Source: Oxalobacteraceae bacterium (GTDB taxonomy: Bacteria > Pseudomonadota > Gammaproteobacteria > Burkholderiales > Burkholderiaceae_D). From it: DNA of 49,667 bases. The translations under genes were made by a program, and so were the position numbers. Shown piece after piece: positions 1 to 9,552 of the stretch (its first letter is position 1; each line of letters opens with the position of its first letter). The notes under the pieces were generated by a model. It did not search any database. It was not told the DNA's origin and saw only the letters and a program-made list of their open reading frames with translations. The stretch spans positions 1 to 49,667 of the forward strand of contig RGFZ01000019.1 in the NCBI GenBank assembly GCA_010024875.1. Reading direction: 5' to 3'.

Positions 1-742
1 CCGGCAGGCCCGCCGCACCCACCATGGCATTTGGCAGCACGACAAACATCGACATTTGTATCGCATGCAGAGCAAACACGCCAAAATTCATCCGCATCAA
101 CTCGCCATCGCGCAGCACATCGATGAACGAGGCATGCTCCGGCGGCCGGGGAGGGGCTGCAGGTGTGATGAAGATCACGATCAAGATCGCGACCGCTGCC
201 AGCGCAGCGACGAACAGGAACATGCCGCTCATACCGATGGCGGCGTACATCAGTGGCGACATCACCAGTGATGCCGCATACGTGAGGCCAATCGAGCCGC
301 CCACGAGCGCCATGGCCTTGGTACGATGCTCGTCACGCGTCGAATCCGCGATCAGCGCGGTCACAGCCGCAGACACGGCACCCGCACCCTGCACGGCGCG
401 TCCGACTATCACCCAGACGATATGCGTATCGATTGCCGCGATCAGCGCGCCCACGATAAACAGCAGCAGACCGATGATAATGATGCGCTTTCTTCCGTGA
501 CGATCGGATGCAATTCCGAAAGGGATCTGGCCAATCGCTTGCGTCAACCCGTACATGCCCATGGCCAGACCGACCAGCGTGGCATTGTCGCCGCCGGGCA
601 GGGATTTCGCGTGAATCGCGAACACGGGAAGAATCAGGAACAGTCCGAGCATGCGCAAACCGAAGATCGAGGCGAGCGATACGCTGGCGCGAATCTCGGT
701 GGCATCCATGCGGGTCGAAGAAGCATTCATCGAGGAAGACAT
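1..742 (-). CDS. MFS transporter (partial, 3' end beyond window)
   Basis: Major facilitator superfamily permease of the inner membrane, probably a drug or metabolite proton antiporter; the substrate cannot be told from sequence. About 247 residues are visible, starting at an ATG at 742, and the gene runs off the left edge. After a polar N-terminus come about six hydrophobic segments, the first half of a 12-helix fold. The loop between helices 2 and 3 carries the MFS motif A pattern, FGIASDRHGRKR at residues 75-86. A GAGG lies 13 nt before the start. It is divergent from uvrA, an arrangement I recall in other Burkholderiales. A hairpin lies in the 5' leader (755-791). Family assignment is secure, function is not. 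Confidence 0.85.
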   Translation of the reverse strand, partial: MSSSMNASSTRMDATEIRASVSLASIFGLRMLGLFLILPVFAIHAKSLPGGDNATLVGLAMGMYGLTQAIGQIPFGIASDRHGRKRIIIIGLLLFIVGALIAAIDTHIVWVIVGRAVQGAGAVSAAVTALIADSTRDEHRTKAMALVGGSIGLTYAASLVMSPLMYAAIGMSGMFLFVAALAAVAILIVIFITPAAPPRPPEHASFIDVLRDGELMRMNFGVFALHAIQMSMFVVLPNAMVGAAGLP

Positions 743-809
743 CAAAGCGAAGACCTCAGGGTTCGGAAGCGCCGAACAGCATGACCCTGAGCAGGTAATA
801 AAAACCAGC

Positions 810-815
810 TATAGT
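810..815 (+). promoter_or_regulatory. Possible uvrA -10 element
   Basis: TATAGT lies 80 nt before the uvrA ATG in the uvrA/MFS divergent spacer. No good -35 stands at 16-18 nt. I looked for a CTGT-N8-ACAG SOS box around it and saw only an ACAG half-site, so LexA control is not supported by this sequence. Confidence 0.3.
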
Positions 816-894
816 AACAGGTTGACTCGTGAGCTCTTGCCGGAAGTTTTGGCAAAAAGACATGCGCACGGTCTTCAAAAGTCTGGATACCTGC

Positions 895-3765
895 ATGGAA
901 GACATTCGCATTCGTGGTGCGCGCACCCACAACTTGAAGAACATCAGCTTGGATTTGCCTCGAAACAAGCTGATTGTGATCACTGGCCTGTCAGGCTCGG
1001 GCAAATCATCGCTCGCTTTCGACACGCTATATGCAGAAGGTCAGCGGCGCTATGTGGAATCGCTGTCGGCCTATGCACGCCAGTTCCTGCAGCTGATGGA
1101 AAAGCCGGACGTGGACATGATCGAAGGCTTATCTCCGGCGATTTCGATTGAGCAGAAAGCGACCTCGCACAATCCGCGCTCGACGGTCGGCACTGTCACC
1201 GAGATACACGATTATCTGCGTTTGCTGTTCGCGCGCGTAGGCACGCCGTATTGTCCTGACCATCCCGAGAACCCGCTCGCCGCACAATCCGTGTCGCAAA
1301 TGGTGGATGCGGTGATGGCGATGCCGGAAGACACCAAGCTCATGATCCTCGCCCCGGTGGTGGCCAACCGCAAGGGCGAGCACAGCGATCTGTTCGAGGC
1401 GATGCAGGCGCAGGGCTTTGTACGTTTCCGCATACAAAGTGGCACGGGTGCTGCAAAAATCTACGAAGCCGATTCGCTGCCTAAGCTGAAAAAAACCGAA
1501 AAGCACACCATTGATGTCGTGATTGATCGCGTGAAAATTCGTGCCGACATCAAGCAGCGCCTCGCAGAAAGCTTCGAAACCTCGCTGCGTTTGGCCGAAG
1601 GCCGTGCGATCGCGATAGACATGGACAGTGGCAAGGAACAGATTTTTTCAAACAAGTTTGCCTGCCCAGCCTGCGGCTATTCATTGCAGGAACTGGAACC
1701 GAGACTGTTCTCGTTCAACAATCCGATGGGCGCCTGTCCTGAATGCGACGGTCTCGGACATATCGAATTTTTTGATCCCAAGCGCATCGTGGCTTTCCCT
1801 AATCTGTCGCTTGCCTCGGGTGCGGTGAAAGGCTGGGATCGACGCAATCAGTTTTATTTCACGATGCTGTCTTCACTGGCCAAGCACTACAAATTCGATA
1901 TTGATACGCCTTTCGAAGATTTGCCCGAGAAAGCGCAGCAAGTCGTTCTGTACGGTTCCGGCAAGGAGAAGGTGCCTTTTGCCTATATTAACGAGCGCGG
2001 CCGCACGGTCATTCGCGAGCATACTTTCGAGGGTGTGGTGAACAATCTCGAGCGCCGCTATCACGAAACAGATTCGATGGCGGTCAAAGAAGAGCTGGCC
2101 AAGTTCATCAATGAAAAAGAATGCCCGGAGTGCCATGGCGCGCGTCTGCGCGTCGAAGCTCGCTTCGTGAAAGTCGGTGATGGCTCACAGCAGCGCGCGA
2201 TCTATCAGGTCGCTGCGATGCCGCTGCGCGACACGCTGGAATTCTTCGAGAAACTCAAGCTCAAGGGTGCAAAAAAAGAGATCGCCGATCGCATCATCAA
2301 AGAAATCATCTCGCGGCTGAAATTTCTGAATAATGTCGGCCTTGATTATCTGTCGCTGGAGCGCAGTGCAGACACGCTATCCGGCGGCGAGGCGCAACGC
2401 ATTCGTCTCGCATCGCAGATCGGCTCAGGCCTGACGGGCGTCATGTATGTGCTGGATGAGCCATCGATCGGCCTGCACCAGCGCGATAACGACAGGCTGA
2501 TTGCAACGCTCAAGCACTTACGCGACATCGGCAATACGGTGCTGGTAGTTGAGCATGATGAAGATGCTATCCGCTGCGCCGATCACATCGTTGACATGGG
2601 TATTGGCGCCGGTGTGCATGGCGGGAAGGTGATCGCCCAGGGCACGCTCGAGGACATCGTCAAGCAACGTGAATCGCTGACCGCCCAATACCTCAATGGC
2701 ACACTGGCCATTGACTTGCCGGAGCGCCGCACGATCGCCGATCCCCAAAAGCAGTTGGTGATTAAGGGCGCAACAGGCAACAACCTGAAATCAGTCAAGC
2801 TTGAGCTGCCAGTCGGCTTGCTGACCTGCGTGACGGGCGTGTCCGGCTCGGGCAAATCCACGCTAGTCAATGACACGCTGTATCACTTGCTGGCTCGCCA
2901 TCTGTACGGCTCGCAGACCGAGCCATCGCCGTATGACAGTGTGAGCGGGCTCGAGCATTTCGACAAAGTGATCTCGGTAGATCAGGCGCCGATTGGCCGC
3001 ACGCCGCGCTCGAATCCTGCGACCTACACCGGCGTGTTCACGCCGATACGCGAGCTGTTCTCCACCGTGCCGCAAGCGAAGGAGCGGGGCTACACCGCAG
3101 GTCGCTTTTCTTTCAATGTCAAAGGCGGTCGCTGCGAAGCTTGTCAGGGCGATGGTGTGCTGAAGGTCGAGATGCACTTCCTCCCGGATGTCTATGTGCC
3201 ATGCGATGTCTGCCACGGCAAGCGCTACAACCGCGAAACGCTAGAGGTACATTACAAGGGCAAGAACATATCCGAAGTGCTGGCGATGACAGTCGAAGAT
3301 GCGCATGTGTTCTTTAAGCCGGTACCGCTGATTGCGCGCAAGCTGCAGACCTTGCTCGATGTGGGACTCGGCTATATCCGTCTTGGCCAGAGCGCGACCA
3401 CCTTGTCAGGTGGCGAAGCGCAGCGAGTGAAACTGTCTCTGGAACTATCAAAGCGCGACACTGGTCGCACGCTGTACATACTCGACGAGCCGACCACCGG
3501 CCTGCACTTCCATGACATCGCGCTACTGCTGAAAGTGATTCACCGCTTGCGTGACCAGGGCAATACCGTGGTGATCATCGAGCACAATCTGGACGTGATC
3601 AAGACCGCCGACTGGATCGTTGACCTGGGTCCGGAGGGCGGTGCCGGCGGTGGTCAGATCATTGCGACCGGGACGCCAGAGCAGGTAGCAAAGAACCCCG
3701 CGAGCTTTACCGGCAAGTATCTGGCGCCGATGCTGATGACTAAGAAGGAAAAGAAGCGGGCGTGA
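895..3765 (+). CDS. uvrA: Excinuclease ABC subunit A (UvrA)
   Basis: DNA damage recognition ATPase of nucleotide excision repair, acting as a dimer with UvrB. The product is 956 residues, close to the E. coli length of 940. The first Walker A is GLSGSGKSS at residues 31-39. Zinc-binding cysteines follow (CPAC...CPEC), then signature LSGGEAQR and Walker B with [11 protein letters not shown]. The second half repeats this with GVSGSGKST near residue 650, a second Cys cluster (CEAC...CDVC), LSGGEAQR and DEPTTGLH. The ATG at 895 was chosen because [16 protein letters not shown] is the usual UvrA N-terminus; a GTG at 829 and an ATG at 862 would add non-conserved residues. The stop codon lies within the loop of its own terminator. 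Confidence 0.97.
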   Translation: MEDIRIRGARTHNLKNISLDLPRNKLIVITGLSGSGKSSLAFDTLYAEGQRRYVESLSAYARQFLQLMEKPDVDMIEGLSPAISIEQKATSHNPRSTVGTVTEIHDYLRLLFARVGTPYCPDHPENPLAAQSVSQMVDAVMAMPEDTKLMILAPVVANRKGEHSDLFEAMQAQGFVRFRIQSGTGAAKIYEADSLPKLKKTEKHTIDVVIDRVKIRADIKQRLAESFETSLRLAEGRAIAIDMDSGKEQIFSNKFACPACGYSLQELEPRLFSFNNPMGACPECDGLGHIEFFDPKRIVAFPNLSLASGAVKGWDRRNQFYFTMLSSLAKHYKFDIDTPFEDLPEKAQQVVLYGSGKEKVPFAYINERGRTVIREHTFEGVVNNLERRYHETDSMAVKEELAKFINEKECPECHGARLRVEARFVKVGDGSQQRAIYQVAAMPLRDTLEFFEKLKLKGAKKEIADRIIKEIISRLKFLNNVGLDYLSLERSADTLSGGEAQRIRLASQIGSGLTGVMYVLDEPSIGLHQRDNDRLIATLKHLRDIGNTVLVVEHDEDAIRCADHIVDMGIGAGVHGGKVIAQGTLEDIVKQRESLTAQYLNGTLAIDLPERRTIADPQKQLVIKGATGNNLKSVKLELPVGLLTCVTGVSGSGKSTLVNDTLYHLLARHLYGSQTEPSPYDSVSGLEHFDKVISVDQAPIGRTPRSNPATYTGVFTPIRELFSTVPQAKERGYTAGRFSFNVKGGRCEACQGDGVLKVEMHFLPDVYVPCDVCHGKRYNRETLEVHYKGKNISEVLAMTVEDAHVFFKPVPLIARKLQTLLDVGLGYIRLGQSATTLSGGEAQRVKLSLELSKRDTGRTLYILDEPTTGLHFHDIALLLKVIHRLRDQGNTVVIIEHNLDVIKTADWIVDLGPEGGAGGGQIIATGTPEQVAKNPASFTGKYLAPMLMTKKEKKRA

Positions 3766-3778
3766 TGCCCGTTTTTTT
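3757..3778 (+). terminator. Intrinsic terminator of uvrA
   Basis: A 5-bp stem CGGGC/GCCCG with loop GTGAT is followed by seven T residues. The uvrA stop codon is inside the loop region. The T tract overlaps the end of the convergent AEC gene. Confidence 0.75.
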
Positions 3779-4683
3779 CACATCCCCAGCCACAAGCCCA
3801 GCGGCACAAACGCTAGCGCCGCCAGATTCCCCAGCATCACGATCGCCGCCACCTTCTCGGGCTCCTGCTTGTAGGCCTCGGCGATGACGAAGCAGAACAC
3901 GGCAGGCGGCAGTGAAGCGAACAGGAAGAGCTGTCCGCGCTGAATTGCGTTCAGAGGAATCACTAGCTCAAGCAAGGACGCAGAAGCCAATCCGGACAGT
4001 GGGCACACCACTGCGCCCACTAGACCGATGCGCCAGCTTTTGAAACTCACATCTGTCATGCGCACACCGAGCGCAAGCAGCATCAGCGGAATGCTGGCCT
4101 CGCCCAGCAGTCGCAGCGCCTGCAGCAAGGTCTCCGGCAGCGGCATCCTGAGAGCGGCAAACGCCATACCGGTCATCATGGCGAGCATCATGGGGCTGGC
4201 GAACATGCGCAACGTCGCGCGCCGCGGCCCTTGCCGGCCACTCTCGAGCAAGCGTATGCCCGCGGTGAAGTACATGAGACTGCACGCCATGAACAAGGCC
4301 ACGGCTTCTGACAGTCCGGTCGAGCCGAAGGCCAGCACGGCGAGCGGCAAGCCCATATTGCCGCAATTGTTGTACATCATCGGCGGTACAAAAGTGCGTG
4401 GGTCATAACCCAGCAGCCGTGCAACAGGCCAGGACAGCAGCGCTGAGCCCAGCGCAACCAGCGCGCCAGCAATGATCAGCGGGAGATTCGCCTGTAGATC
4501 AAAATCCTTCGAGGCCAGCGCAGAGAACAGCAGCAACGGACACAGCAGCTCGACGCTCAGTCGATTGACTGCGGCGAGATCGTTCTTGACAGTCTCGCCG
4601 CGCAAACGCGTGTAACCATAACCTACGGCAATCATCAGAAACACTGGCAAGATGATGCCCAGAATACGTTGAAAGACTTCCAT
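3778..4683 (-). CDS. AEC family transporter (auxin efflux carrier type permease)
   Basis: Inner-membrane permease of the AEC/bile-acid-transporter superfamily. It has 301 residues and about ten hydrophobic helices. The N-terminal VFLMIAVGYGYTRLRGET and the mid-protein MMYNNCGNMGLPLAVLAFG (the conserved Asn/Gly-Pro region) are typical of the family. Bacterial relatives export malonate, malate or unknown organic solutes, and the substrate here is unknown. It starts 18 nt after the stop of the upstream Kef-type antiporter, so the two are probably cotranscribed. It converges on uvrA, and its stop codon abuts the uvrA terminator. Confidence 0.85.
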   Translation of the reverse strand: MEVFQRILGIILPVFLMIAVGYGYTRLRGETVKNDLAAVNRLSVELLCPLLLFSALASKDFDLQANLPLIIAGALVALGSALLSWPVARLLGYDPRTFVPPMMYNNCGNMGLPLAVLAFGSTGLSEAVALFMACSLMYFTAGIRLLESGRQGPRRATLRMFASPMMLAMMTGMAFAALRMPLPETLLQALRLLGEASIPLMLLALGVRMTDVSFKSWRIGLVGAVVCPLSGLASASLLELVIPLNAIQRGQLFLFASLPPAVFCFVIAEAYKQEPEKVAAIVMLGNLAALAFVPLGLWLGM

Positions 4684-4701
4684 GAGTCGTGATGTTGGGC
4701 C

Positions 4702-6690
4702 TTACTTTTCTAGTAGGCGCTTTTCTGCCCGCTCCAGCGCGGCCGCTGCGCCGCGCAGTACGACCACGTCATCCGCCTGAAGCACCGTGTCGGGCGAAAA
4801 CGGAATGCGTGTCCTGCCACGTCGCACGGCGGTGATCTCGGTACCGAGCTGAGACAGATTCAGCTGCTCCAGCGACAAGCCGATCGCACAAGCTTTTTCA
4901 TGCAAAGGAACGGAGTGCAGTCGAACCTGCAAGTGCTCATCATCATCGGCTGCGTCATCCTGCCCATGGAAATAACCGCGCAGCGAGGCATACCGTTCAC
5001 TTCGAGTAGCCTGCACGCGCTGAATCACGCGCTGTAACGGCACTCCCTTGAGCAGCAAAGCGTGCGAAGCCAGCATCAGGCTACCCTCCATTGCCTCGGG
5101 CACGACTTCATCAGCACCGGCAGCGCGCAGGATGTCGAGGTCATCCTCTCCGACACTACGCACGATGGCCGGCAAGGCAGGCGTCAGCTCGTGGACGAAA
5201 TGTAGTGTCTTGAGCGCTGCCTGGGTGTCGGCATAGGTGATGACGATCGCGGCTGCCCGGTGAATGCCGGCGGCGATCAGGCTCTCGCGACGAGTGGCAT
5301 CGCCGTATGACACGTCTGCACCGGCGCTCTGCGCTTCGGTCACGCGCTCGGGGTCAAGATCCAGAGCGTGATAGGGGACGTTCTCTTCCTCGAGTAGCTT
5401 GGCCAGGCTTTGGCCACTGCGGCCAAAGCCTGCGATGATCACATGCTGCTCTTCCTTCATCGTACGGCTGGCAATCCGGGTGAGATTTAGCGACTGCTGC
5501 ATCCACTCGTTGGTCGCCAGCTTCATCACCATACGATCCATGTTCGAAAAGACGAAGGGTGTGATCAGCATCGACAGCACCATCGCTGCCAGGATCAGTT
5601 GTACCAGCCCGGGATCGACCAAGCCCAGCCCACCGGCTTGATTGATCAGCACAAAACCGAACTCGCCACCCTGGGCAAGACCGAGACCCGTGCGTAAGGC
5701 AACGCCTGGAGATGCGCCGAACACACGCGCCAGCAGTGCGATCAATCCGAACTTCAGCAGCAGCGGAATCGTCAGCAACACCAGAACCAGCAGCAGGTTG
5801 TCGAATACCAGCCCCATGTCGAGCATCATCCCGACACTGATGAAGAACAGCCCAAGCAGGACATCGCGAAAAGGTTTGATGTCCTCCTCGACCTGTATCC
5901 GGAACTCGGTCTCGGAGATCAGCATGCCAGCGACGAATGCACCAAGTGCCAGCGACAATCCAGCCACCTCAGTGATCCATGCAGCGCCAAGCGTGATCAG
6001 CAGCAGGTTGAGCATGAATAACTCATGCGAACGCCGGCGCACCACAATCTGAAACCAGCGATGTAGCAGGGTCTGACCAAAGTACAGCAGAATAAAAAGA
6101 ACGAAAGCGGCTTTCAGCCCGGCGATCAGCAAATCTTCAACAATGTCCGGCCCTGGCCGCGCGAGCGACGGGACAAGAATGATCAGCGGCACAACGGCCA
6201 GATCCTGGAACAGCAGGATGCTGACGATGCGGCGGCCATGCTCGCTTTCCAGTTCGAGACGCTCGGTCAACAGCTTGATGACGATCGCCGTAGATGACAT
6301 CGAGAGCGCGCCACCCAGCGCGAACGAGGCACTCCAGCCGATGTCAAAAATTTTCGGCAGCAGCTTGGCCATCAGCCCGCCACACAGCATGGTCACTAAT
6401 ATGGTCACGACGACCTGGGCCATGCCTAGGCCGAACACGCTGCGCCGCATCGACTTGAGCTTGGGTAACGAGAATTCCAGGCCGATAGAGAACATCAAAA
6501 ACACGACGCCGAACTCGGCCAGCAGGTGCGTCGCCTGACTGTTGGCAGCGAGCCCCAGCGCATGCGGCCCGATCAATATGCCGACCGACAGGTAACCGAG
6601 CATAGGCGGCAAATTCATCATCCGGAACGCGACCACGCCTAGCACAGCGGCTACCAGCAGAATGAGCGTCAGTTCCAGAGGTGAATTCAT
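4702..6690 (-). CDS. Kef-type monovalent cation:proton antiporter (CPA2 family, with RCK domain)
   Basis: Inner-membrane K+ (or Na+)/H+ antiporter of 662 residues, full length for the KefB/KefC/YbaL group. Residues ~1-385 form a 12-13 helix Na_H_Exchanger domain. A cytosolic TrkA-N/RCK domain begins near residue 415 with the dinucleotide-binding loop GFGRSGQS and an acidic strand end (LDLD). A C-terminal TrkA-C-like domain ends the protein. These regulatory domains normally gate transport in response to nucleotide or glutathione conjugates. I could not see a separate ancillary subunit gene (KefF/KefG) next to it. It is divergent from kdsD and upstream of the AEC permease. Which ion is moved, and which named Kef paralogue it matches, is uncertain. 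Confidence 0.88.
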   Translation of the reverse strand: MNSPLELTLILLVAAVLGVVAFRMMNLPPMLGYLSVGILIGPHALGLAANSQATHLLAEFGVVFLMFSIGLEFSLPKLKSMRRSVFGLGMAQVVVTILVTMLCGGLMAKLLPKIFDIGWSASFALGGALSMSSTAIVIKLLTERLELESEHGRRIVSILLFQDLAVVPLIILVPSLARPGPDIVEDLLIAGLKAAFVLFILLYFGQTLLHRWFQIVVRRRSHELFMLNLLLITLGAAWITEVAGLSLALGAFVAGMLISETEFRIQVEEDIKPFRDVLLGLFFISVGMMLDMGLVFDNLLLVLVLLTIPLLLKFGLIALLARVFGASPGVALRTGLGLAQGGEFGFVLINQAGGLGLVDPGLVQLILAAMVLSMLITPFVFSNMDRMVMKLATNEWMQQSLNLTRIASRTMKEEQHVIIAGFGRSGQSLAKLLEEENVPYHALDLDPERVTEAQSAGADVSYGDATRRESLIAAGIHRAAAIVITYADTQAALKTLHFVHELTPALPAIVRSVGEDDLDILRAAGADEVVPEAMEGSLMLASHALLLKGVPLQRVIQRVQATRSERYASLRGYFHGQDDAADDDEHLQVRLHSVPLHEKACAIGLSLEQLNLSQLGTEITAVRRGRTRIPFSPDTVLQADDVVVLRGAAAALERAEKRLLEK

Positions 6691-6762
6691 GGGGATCAGT
6701 GGGACTCCTGCTCAATCAATCGCCACCGCGTCGGGATGCCACTGGGGCTCGATCTTTTGCAT

Positions 6763-6779
6763 CTGGCAGGTTTTTTGCT
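6763..6779 (+). promoter_or_regulatory. Candidate sigma-54 (-24/-12) promoter for the kdsD-lpt-rpoN operon
   Basis: The 17-nt site CTGGCAGGTTTTTTGCT matches the sigma-54 consensus YTGGCACGRNNNTTGCW except at two positions (C to G and R to T). It keeps the diagnostic GG-N10-GC spacing, with GG at 6765-6766 and GC at 6777-6778. A start of transcription about 12 nt beyond the GC would fall near 6790, some 15 nt before the kdsD ATG. The sixth gene of the operon encodes sigma-54 itself. No enhancer-binding-protein site was recognised. Confidence 0.5.
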
Positions 6780-6792
6780 TTAGATATTGGGC

Positions 6793-6798
6793 TATACT
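6793..6798 (+). promoter_or_regulatory. Possible sigma-70 -10 element close to kdsD
   Basis: TATACT (4-5 of 6 matches to TATAAT) ends 6 nt before the kdsD ATG at 6805. A normal -10 to start distance would put transcription start at the ATG itself. No convincing -35 lies 16-18 nt upstream. Confidence 0.25.
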
Positions 6799-6804
6799 CT
6801 GCGC

Positions 6805-7833
6805 ATGAGTGTAACCCATGAGAAAACATCCTCGCAGCAATTTGACAACAGCCGCGCGCAACGTGCGCTGCAGCTGGCCCGGGACACTCTTCAGATAGAA
6901 GCCGACGCCATCTTGGCACTCAAAGCACGGCTTGCCTCTACCGAACACGAAGATTTCGCCCACGCCACCGCGCTGCTTCTGAATTGCCGTGGTCGTGTGG
7001 TGGTCTCGGGCATGGGCAAGTCCGGTCACATCGGGCGCAAGATCGCAGCCACTCTCGCCTCCACCGGAACCCCGGCGCTGTTCGTGCACCCGGGCGAAGC
7101 TGCCCATGGCGATCTGGGCATGGTGACGAATGCAGATGCCTTCATCGCGATCTCGAATTCCGGCGAGTCCGAAGAACTGATGGCCATTCTGCCCGTCATC
7201 AAACGGCTAGGCGCAAAGCTGATCTCAATGACCGGCCGACCTGAATCCTCTCTGGCCCGATTGGCGGATGTTCATCTGAACGTGGCCGTCGCCAAAGAAG
7301 CCTGCCCGCTCAATCTCGCGCCGACGGCCAGCACGACTGTGACGCTGGCCATGGGCGATGCGTTGGCAGTCGCGCTGCTGGATGCGCGCGGTTTTCGTGA
7401 AGAAGACTTCGCCCGCTCACACCCTGGCGGTGCGCTGGGCCGCCGTCTGCTGACCTATGTGCGCGATGTGATGCGTACCGGCAGCGAGATACCTGCCGTC
7501 AAAGCCGATGTGTTACTGCCCGCCGCACTTCTGGAAGTCACGCGCAAGGGTATGGCGATGACCGCAATTGTCGATGATCAGTTTCATGTGCTCGGCATAT
7601 TCACTGATGGCGACTTGCGCCGTCTGATCGAGCAAGGCAAGGATTTTTCAAAAACACCCATCAGTGACGTGATGCACAAGAACCCGCGCCGGGTCGGCCC
7701 GCAACAGTTGGCCGTGGATGCGGTTGAACTGATGGAGCAGCACCGCATCAACCAGGTCCTGGTGGCAGAAGACAGCGGCAAGCTGGTCGGTGCCTTGCAT
7801 ATTCATGATCTCACCCGAGCGAAGGTGATCTGA
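6805..7833 (+). CDS. kdsD: Arabinose-5-phosphate isomerase (KdsD/KpsF)
   Basis: Converts ribulose-5-phosphate to arabinose-5-phosphate, the first committed step to the LPS sugar KDO. The product has 342 residues. An N-terminal SIS sugar-isomerase domain contains SGMGKSGHIGRKIAATLAST near residue 66, then the HPGEAAHGDLGM active-site region with its conserved histidine. Two CBS domains fill the C-terminal third. The ATG at 6805 gives the expected N-terminus (MSVTHEK); no Shine-Dalgarno sequence is seen before it, and an upstream TTG at 6787 would only add six residues. It heads the operon and overlaps kdsC by one base (TGATG). Confidence 0.95.
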   Translation: MSVTHEKTSSQQFDNSRAQRALQLARDTLQIEADAILALKARLASTEHEDFAHATALLLNCRGRVVVSGMGKSGHIGRKIAATLASTGTPALFVHPGEAAHGDLGMVTNADAFIAISNSGESEELMAILPVIKRLGAKLISMTGRPESSLARLADVHLNVAVAKEACPLNLAPTASTTVTLAMGDALAVALLDARGFREEDFARSHPGGALGRRLLTYVRDVMRTGSEIPAVKADVLLPAALLEVTRKGMAMTAIVDDQFHVLGIFTDGDLRRLIEQGKDFSKTPISDVMHKNPRRVGPQQLAVDAVELMEQHRINQVLVAEDSGKLVGALHIHDLTRAKVI

Positions 7834-8372
7834 TGGCCGACAGCGCCCCGCTCTCCGTCACAGACCGCGCCGAGCGCGTGAAGCTGATGATCTTTGACGT
7901 TGACGGCGTACTCACCGATGGCGGGCTACGCTACGGCCCCGAAGGCGAACTGATCAAGACCTTCCATGTACTCGATGGCCACGGCATCAAACTACTGCAA
8001 CAGAACGGAGTAAAAACCGCCATCATCAGCGCGCGCGAGTCGCCAATCGTTGCGCGGCGCGCGGCAGATCTCGGCATCAGCGTGCTCCTTCAAGGGGTGC
8101 ATGACAAGCGCTCGGCTTTTGAACGCACTGCGAACGAAGCAAACTTGCCTCACGAAGCCTGCGGCTTTATGGGCGATGACGTCATCGATCTACCCGTAAT
8201 GACACGCGTGGGTTTCGCTGCCAGTGTGCCTAACGGGCATCCTGAGGTCATTCGCCGCGCGCACTATGTGGCCAGAGTCGGAGGCGGACAAGGTGCGGTG
8301 CGCGAGGTCTGTGATCTCATTCTGCGCGCGCAGGGTCGTTACGAGGCGGCGCTTGCGCCGTATCTGACATGA
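7833..8372 (+). CDS. kdsC: 3-deoxy-D-manno-octulosonate 8-phosphate phosphatase (KdsC)
   Basis: HAD-superfamily phosphatase that removes the phosphate from KDO-8-phosphate in the cytoplasm, giving KDO for lipid A-core assembly. It has 179 residues, the normal length for this small tetrameric C0-type HAD enzyme. HAD motif I is DVDGVLTD at residues 22-29, with nucleophile D22 and acid D24. Motif II corresponds to the IISARES stretch. The late motif GDDVIDLPVM supplies the Mg-binding aspartates. It overlaps kdsD by one base and lptC by four bases (ATGA), so the three are translationally coupled. Confidence 0.95.
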   Translation: MADSAPLSVTDRAERVKLMIFDVDGVLTDGGLRYGPEGELIKTFHVLDGHGIKLLQQNGVKTAIISARESPIVARRAADLGISVLLQGVHDKRSAFERTANEANLPHEACGFMGDDVIDLPVMTRVGFAASVPNGHPEVIRRAHYVARVGGGQGAVREVCDLILRAQGRYEAALAPYLT

Positions 8373-8956
8373 GCGAAAATACTCGCCGCCGCTATCCTGC
8401 GCTGCTGCTGCTGGCCTTCGGCTCATTGCTGGCGGCGGTCAGCTTTTGGGCGCTGGAAGTCGCCTTGCGCGGCGGGGATGAAGCGCGACCGAACACGGCG
8501 CGCACTGATCCAGATTATTTCGTTGAAGATTTCAGCTATACCCGACTAGCCCCGAACGGCAAAGCACAGTACCTGATCACTGGCAAGAAGCTGGTGCATT
8601 ATCCCGCCGATGACAGCAGCGTGATCGAGCGCCCCACGGTGCGCAGCTTCTCGGCAAAAAGCAGTCCGATGACACTGCGGGCGCAGCGCGCGACGATCAC
8701 CAAGCAGCAGCGCGAACTGCATTTGTATGACGAGGTTCGGCTGGAGCGTCCGCAAACTCGCGGCACCGATTCGCTGGTGGTCGAGTCCGACTACATGCTG
8801 GCGCTGCCGGACAGCGATCTGGTGAAAACAGACCGACCGGTGGTGATACACGTTGGCGAGTCCCGGCTCGCTGGCACCGGTATGGTTGCGGACAATGCCA
8901 AGCGTCAGCTGACCCTGCAAAGCAGAGTCACTGGTTTTTATGAATCACCGCGCTGA
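8369..8956 (+). CDS. lptC: LPS export protein LptC
   Basis: Bitopic inner-membrane component of the Lpt trans-envelope bridge that carries LPS from the LptB2FG extractor to periplasmic LptA. The product has 195 residues. A single hydrophobic helix at about residues 9-28 (LLLLAFGSLLAAVSFWALEV) follows a short basic cytoplasmic tail (RRR). The rest is a periplasmic beta-jellyroll, with the typical DYFVEDFSYTRL and KSSPMTLRAQRATI stretches. The start overlaps the kdsC stop (ATGA). Sequence conservation is low in this family, so position between kdsC and lptA is an important part of the call. Confidence 0.92.
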   Translation: MSENTRRRYPALLLLAFGSLLAAVSFWALEVALRGGDEARPNTARTDPDYFVEDFSYTRLAPNGKAQYLITGKKLVHYPADDSSVIERPTVRSFSAKSSPMTLRAQRATITKQQRELHLYDEVRLERPQTRGTDSLVVESDYMLALPDSDLVKTDRPVVIHVGESRLAGTGMVADNAKRQLTLQSRVTGFYESPR

Positions 8957-8982
8957 GCAAATATACCCAGGATGCGCAGACC

Positions 8983-9552
8983 ATGAAAAAAAATACTCTC
9001 GCCACTCTTGTCTTACTGTCTTCGGTCGTCATGCTGTATGGCACACAGCTAGCCCATGCGGAAAAGGCAGATTTCAGCAAGCCGACCAATGTCGAGGCCA
9101 ACCAGATGTTCTATGACGAGGCCAAGCAGACCAATACCTTCATCGGCAATGTCGTGCTCACGCGCGGTACGCTGGTGATGCATGCCGACAAACTGCTGGT
9201 ACGCCAGGATCAGGCCGGTCATCAGTATGCGACGCTGTACGCATCGCCCGGCGGCTCGACCAAGTTCCGTCAAAAGCGCGACGGTGGCAAAGATCTGTGG
9301 ATCGAGGGCAGCGCCGCAGACCGCATCGAATACGATACCAAGACCGAAGTCGCCAAGCTGTTCAGGCAAGCGAAAGTGAAAATGCTCGACGGCGTGCGCG
9401 TGACCGATGAAGTCGAGGGTGAATTCATCTCTTACGACAGTCGGGCAGAGTTCTACTCCGTCAGCAACTCCACTTCCGGTGAGAGCAAGCCGGGAGGTGG
9501 CAGGGTGCGGGCGACCCTGCAGCCTCGCAATCAGGAAAAAGGCAAGGAATGA
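8983..9552 (+). CDS. lptA: LPS transport periplasmic protein LptA
   Basis: Periplasmic OstA-fold protein that polymerises between LptC and LptD to form the LPS bridge. It has 189 residues, with a cleavable signal peptide at about 1-26 ending in AHA. The OstA core contains [26 protein letters not shown], followed by [11 protein letters not shown] and the beta-strand repeats typical of the fold. The C-terminal tail is polar (RNQEKGKE). It lies 26 nt after lptC and overlaps lptB by four bases. Confidence 0.94.
   Translation: MKKNTLATLVLLSSVVMLYGTQLAHAEKADFSKPTNVEANQMFYDEAKQTNTFIGNVVLTRGTLVMHADKLLVRQDQAGHQYATLYASPGGSTKFRQKRDGGKDLWIEGSAADRIEYDTKTEVAKLFRQAKVKMLDGVRVTDEVEGEFISYDSRAEFYSVSNSTSGESKPGGGRVRATLQPRNQEKGKE

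Noticed and set aside
24-784. Plus-strand open frames at the left edge
   Set aside because: They are antisense to a clear MFS transporter read on the minus strand with helices and motif A.
805-820. Possible LexA (SOS) box before uvrA
   Set aside because: Only the ACAG half-site is present; the partner reads CCAG instead of CTGT.
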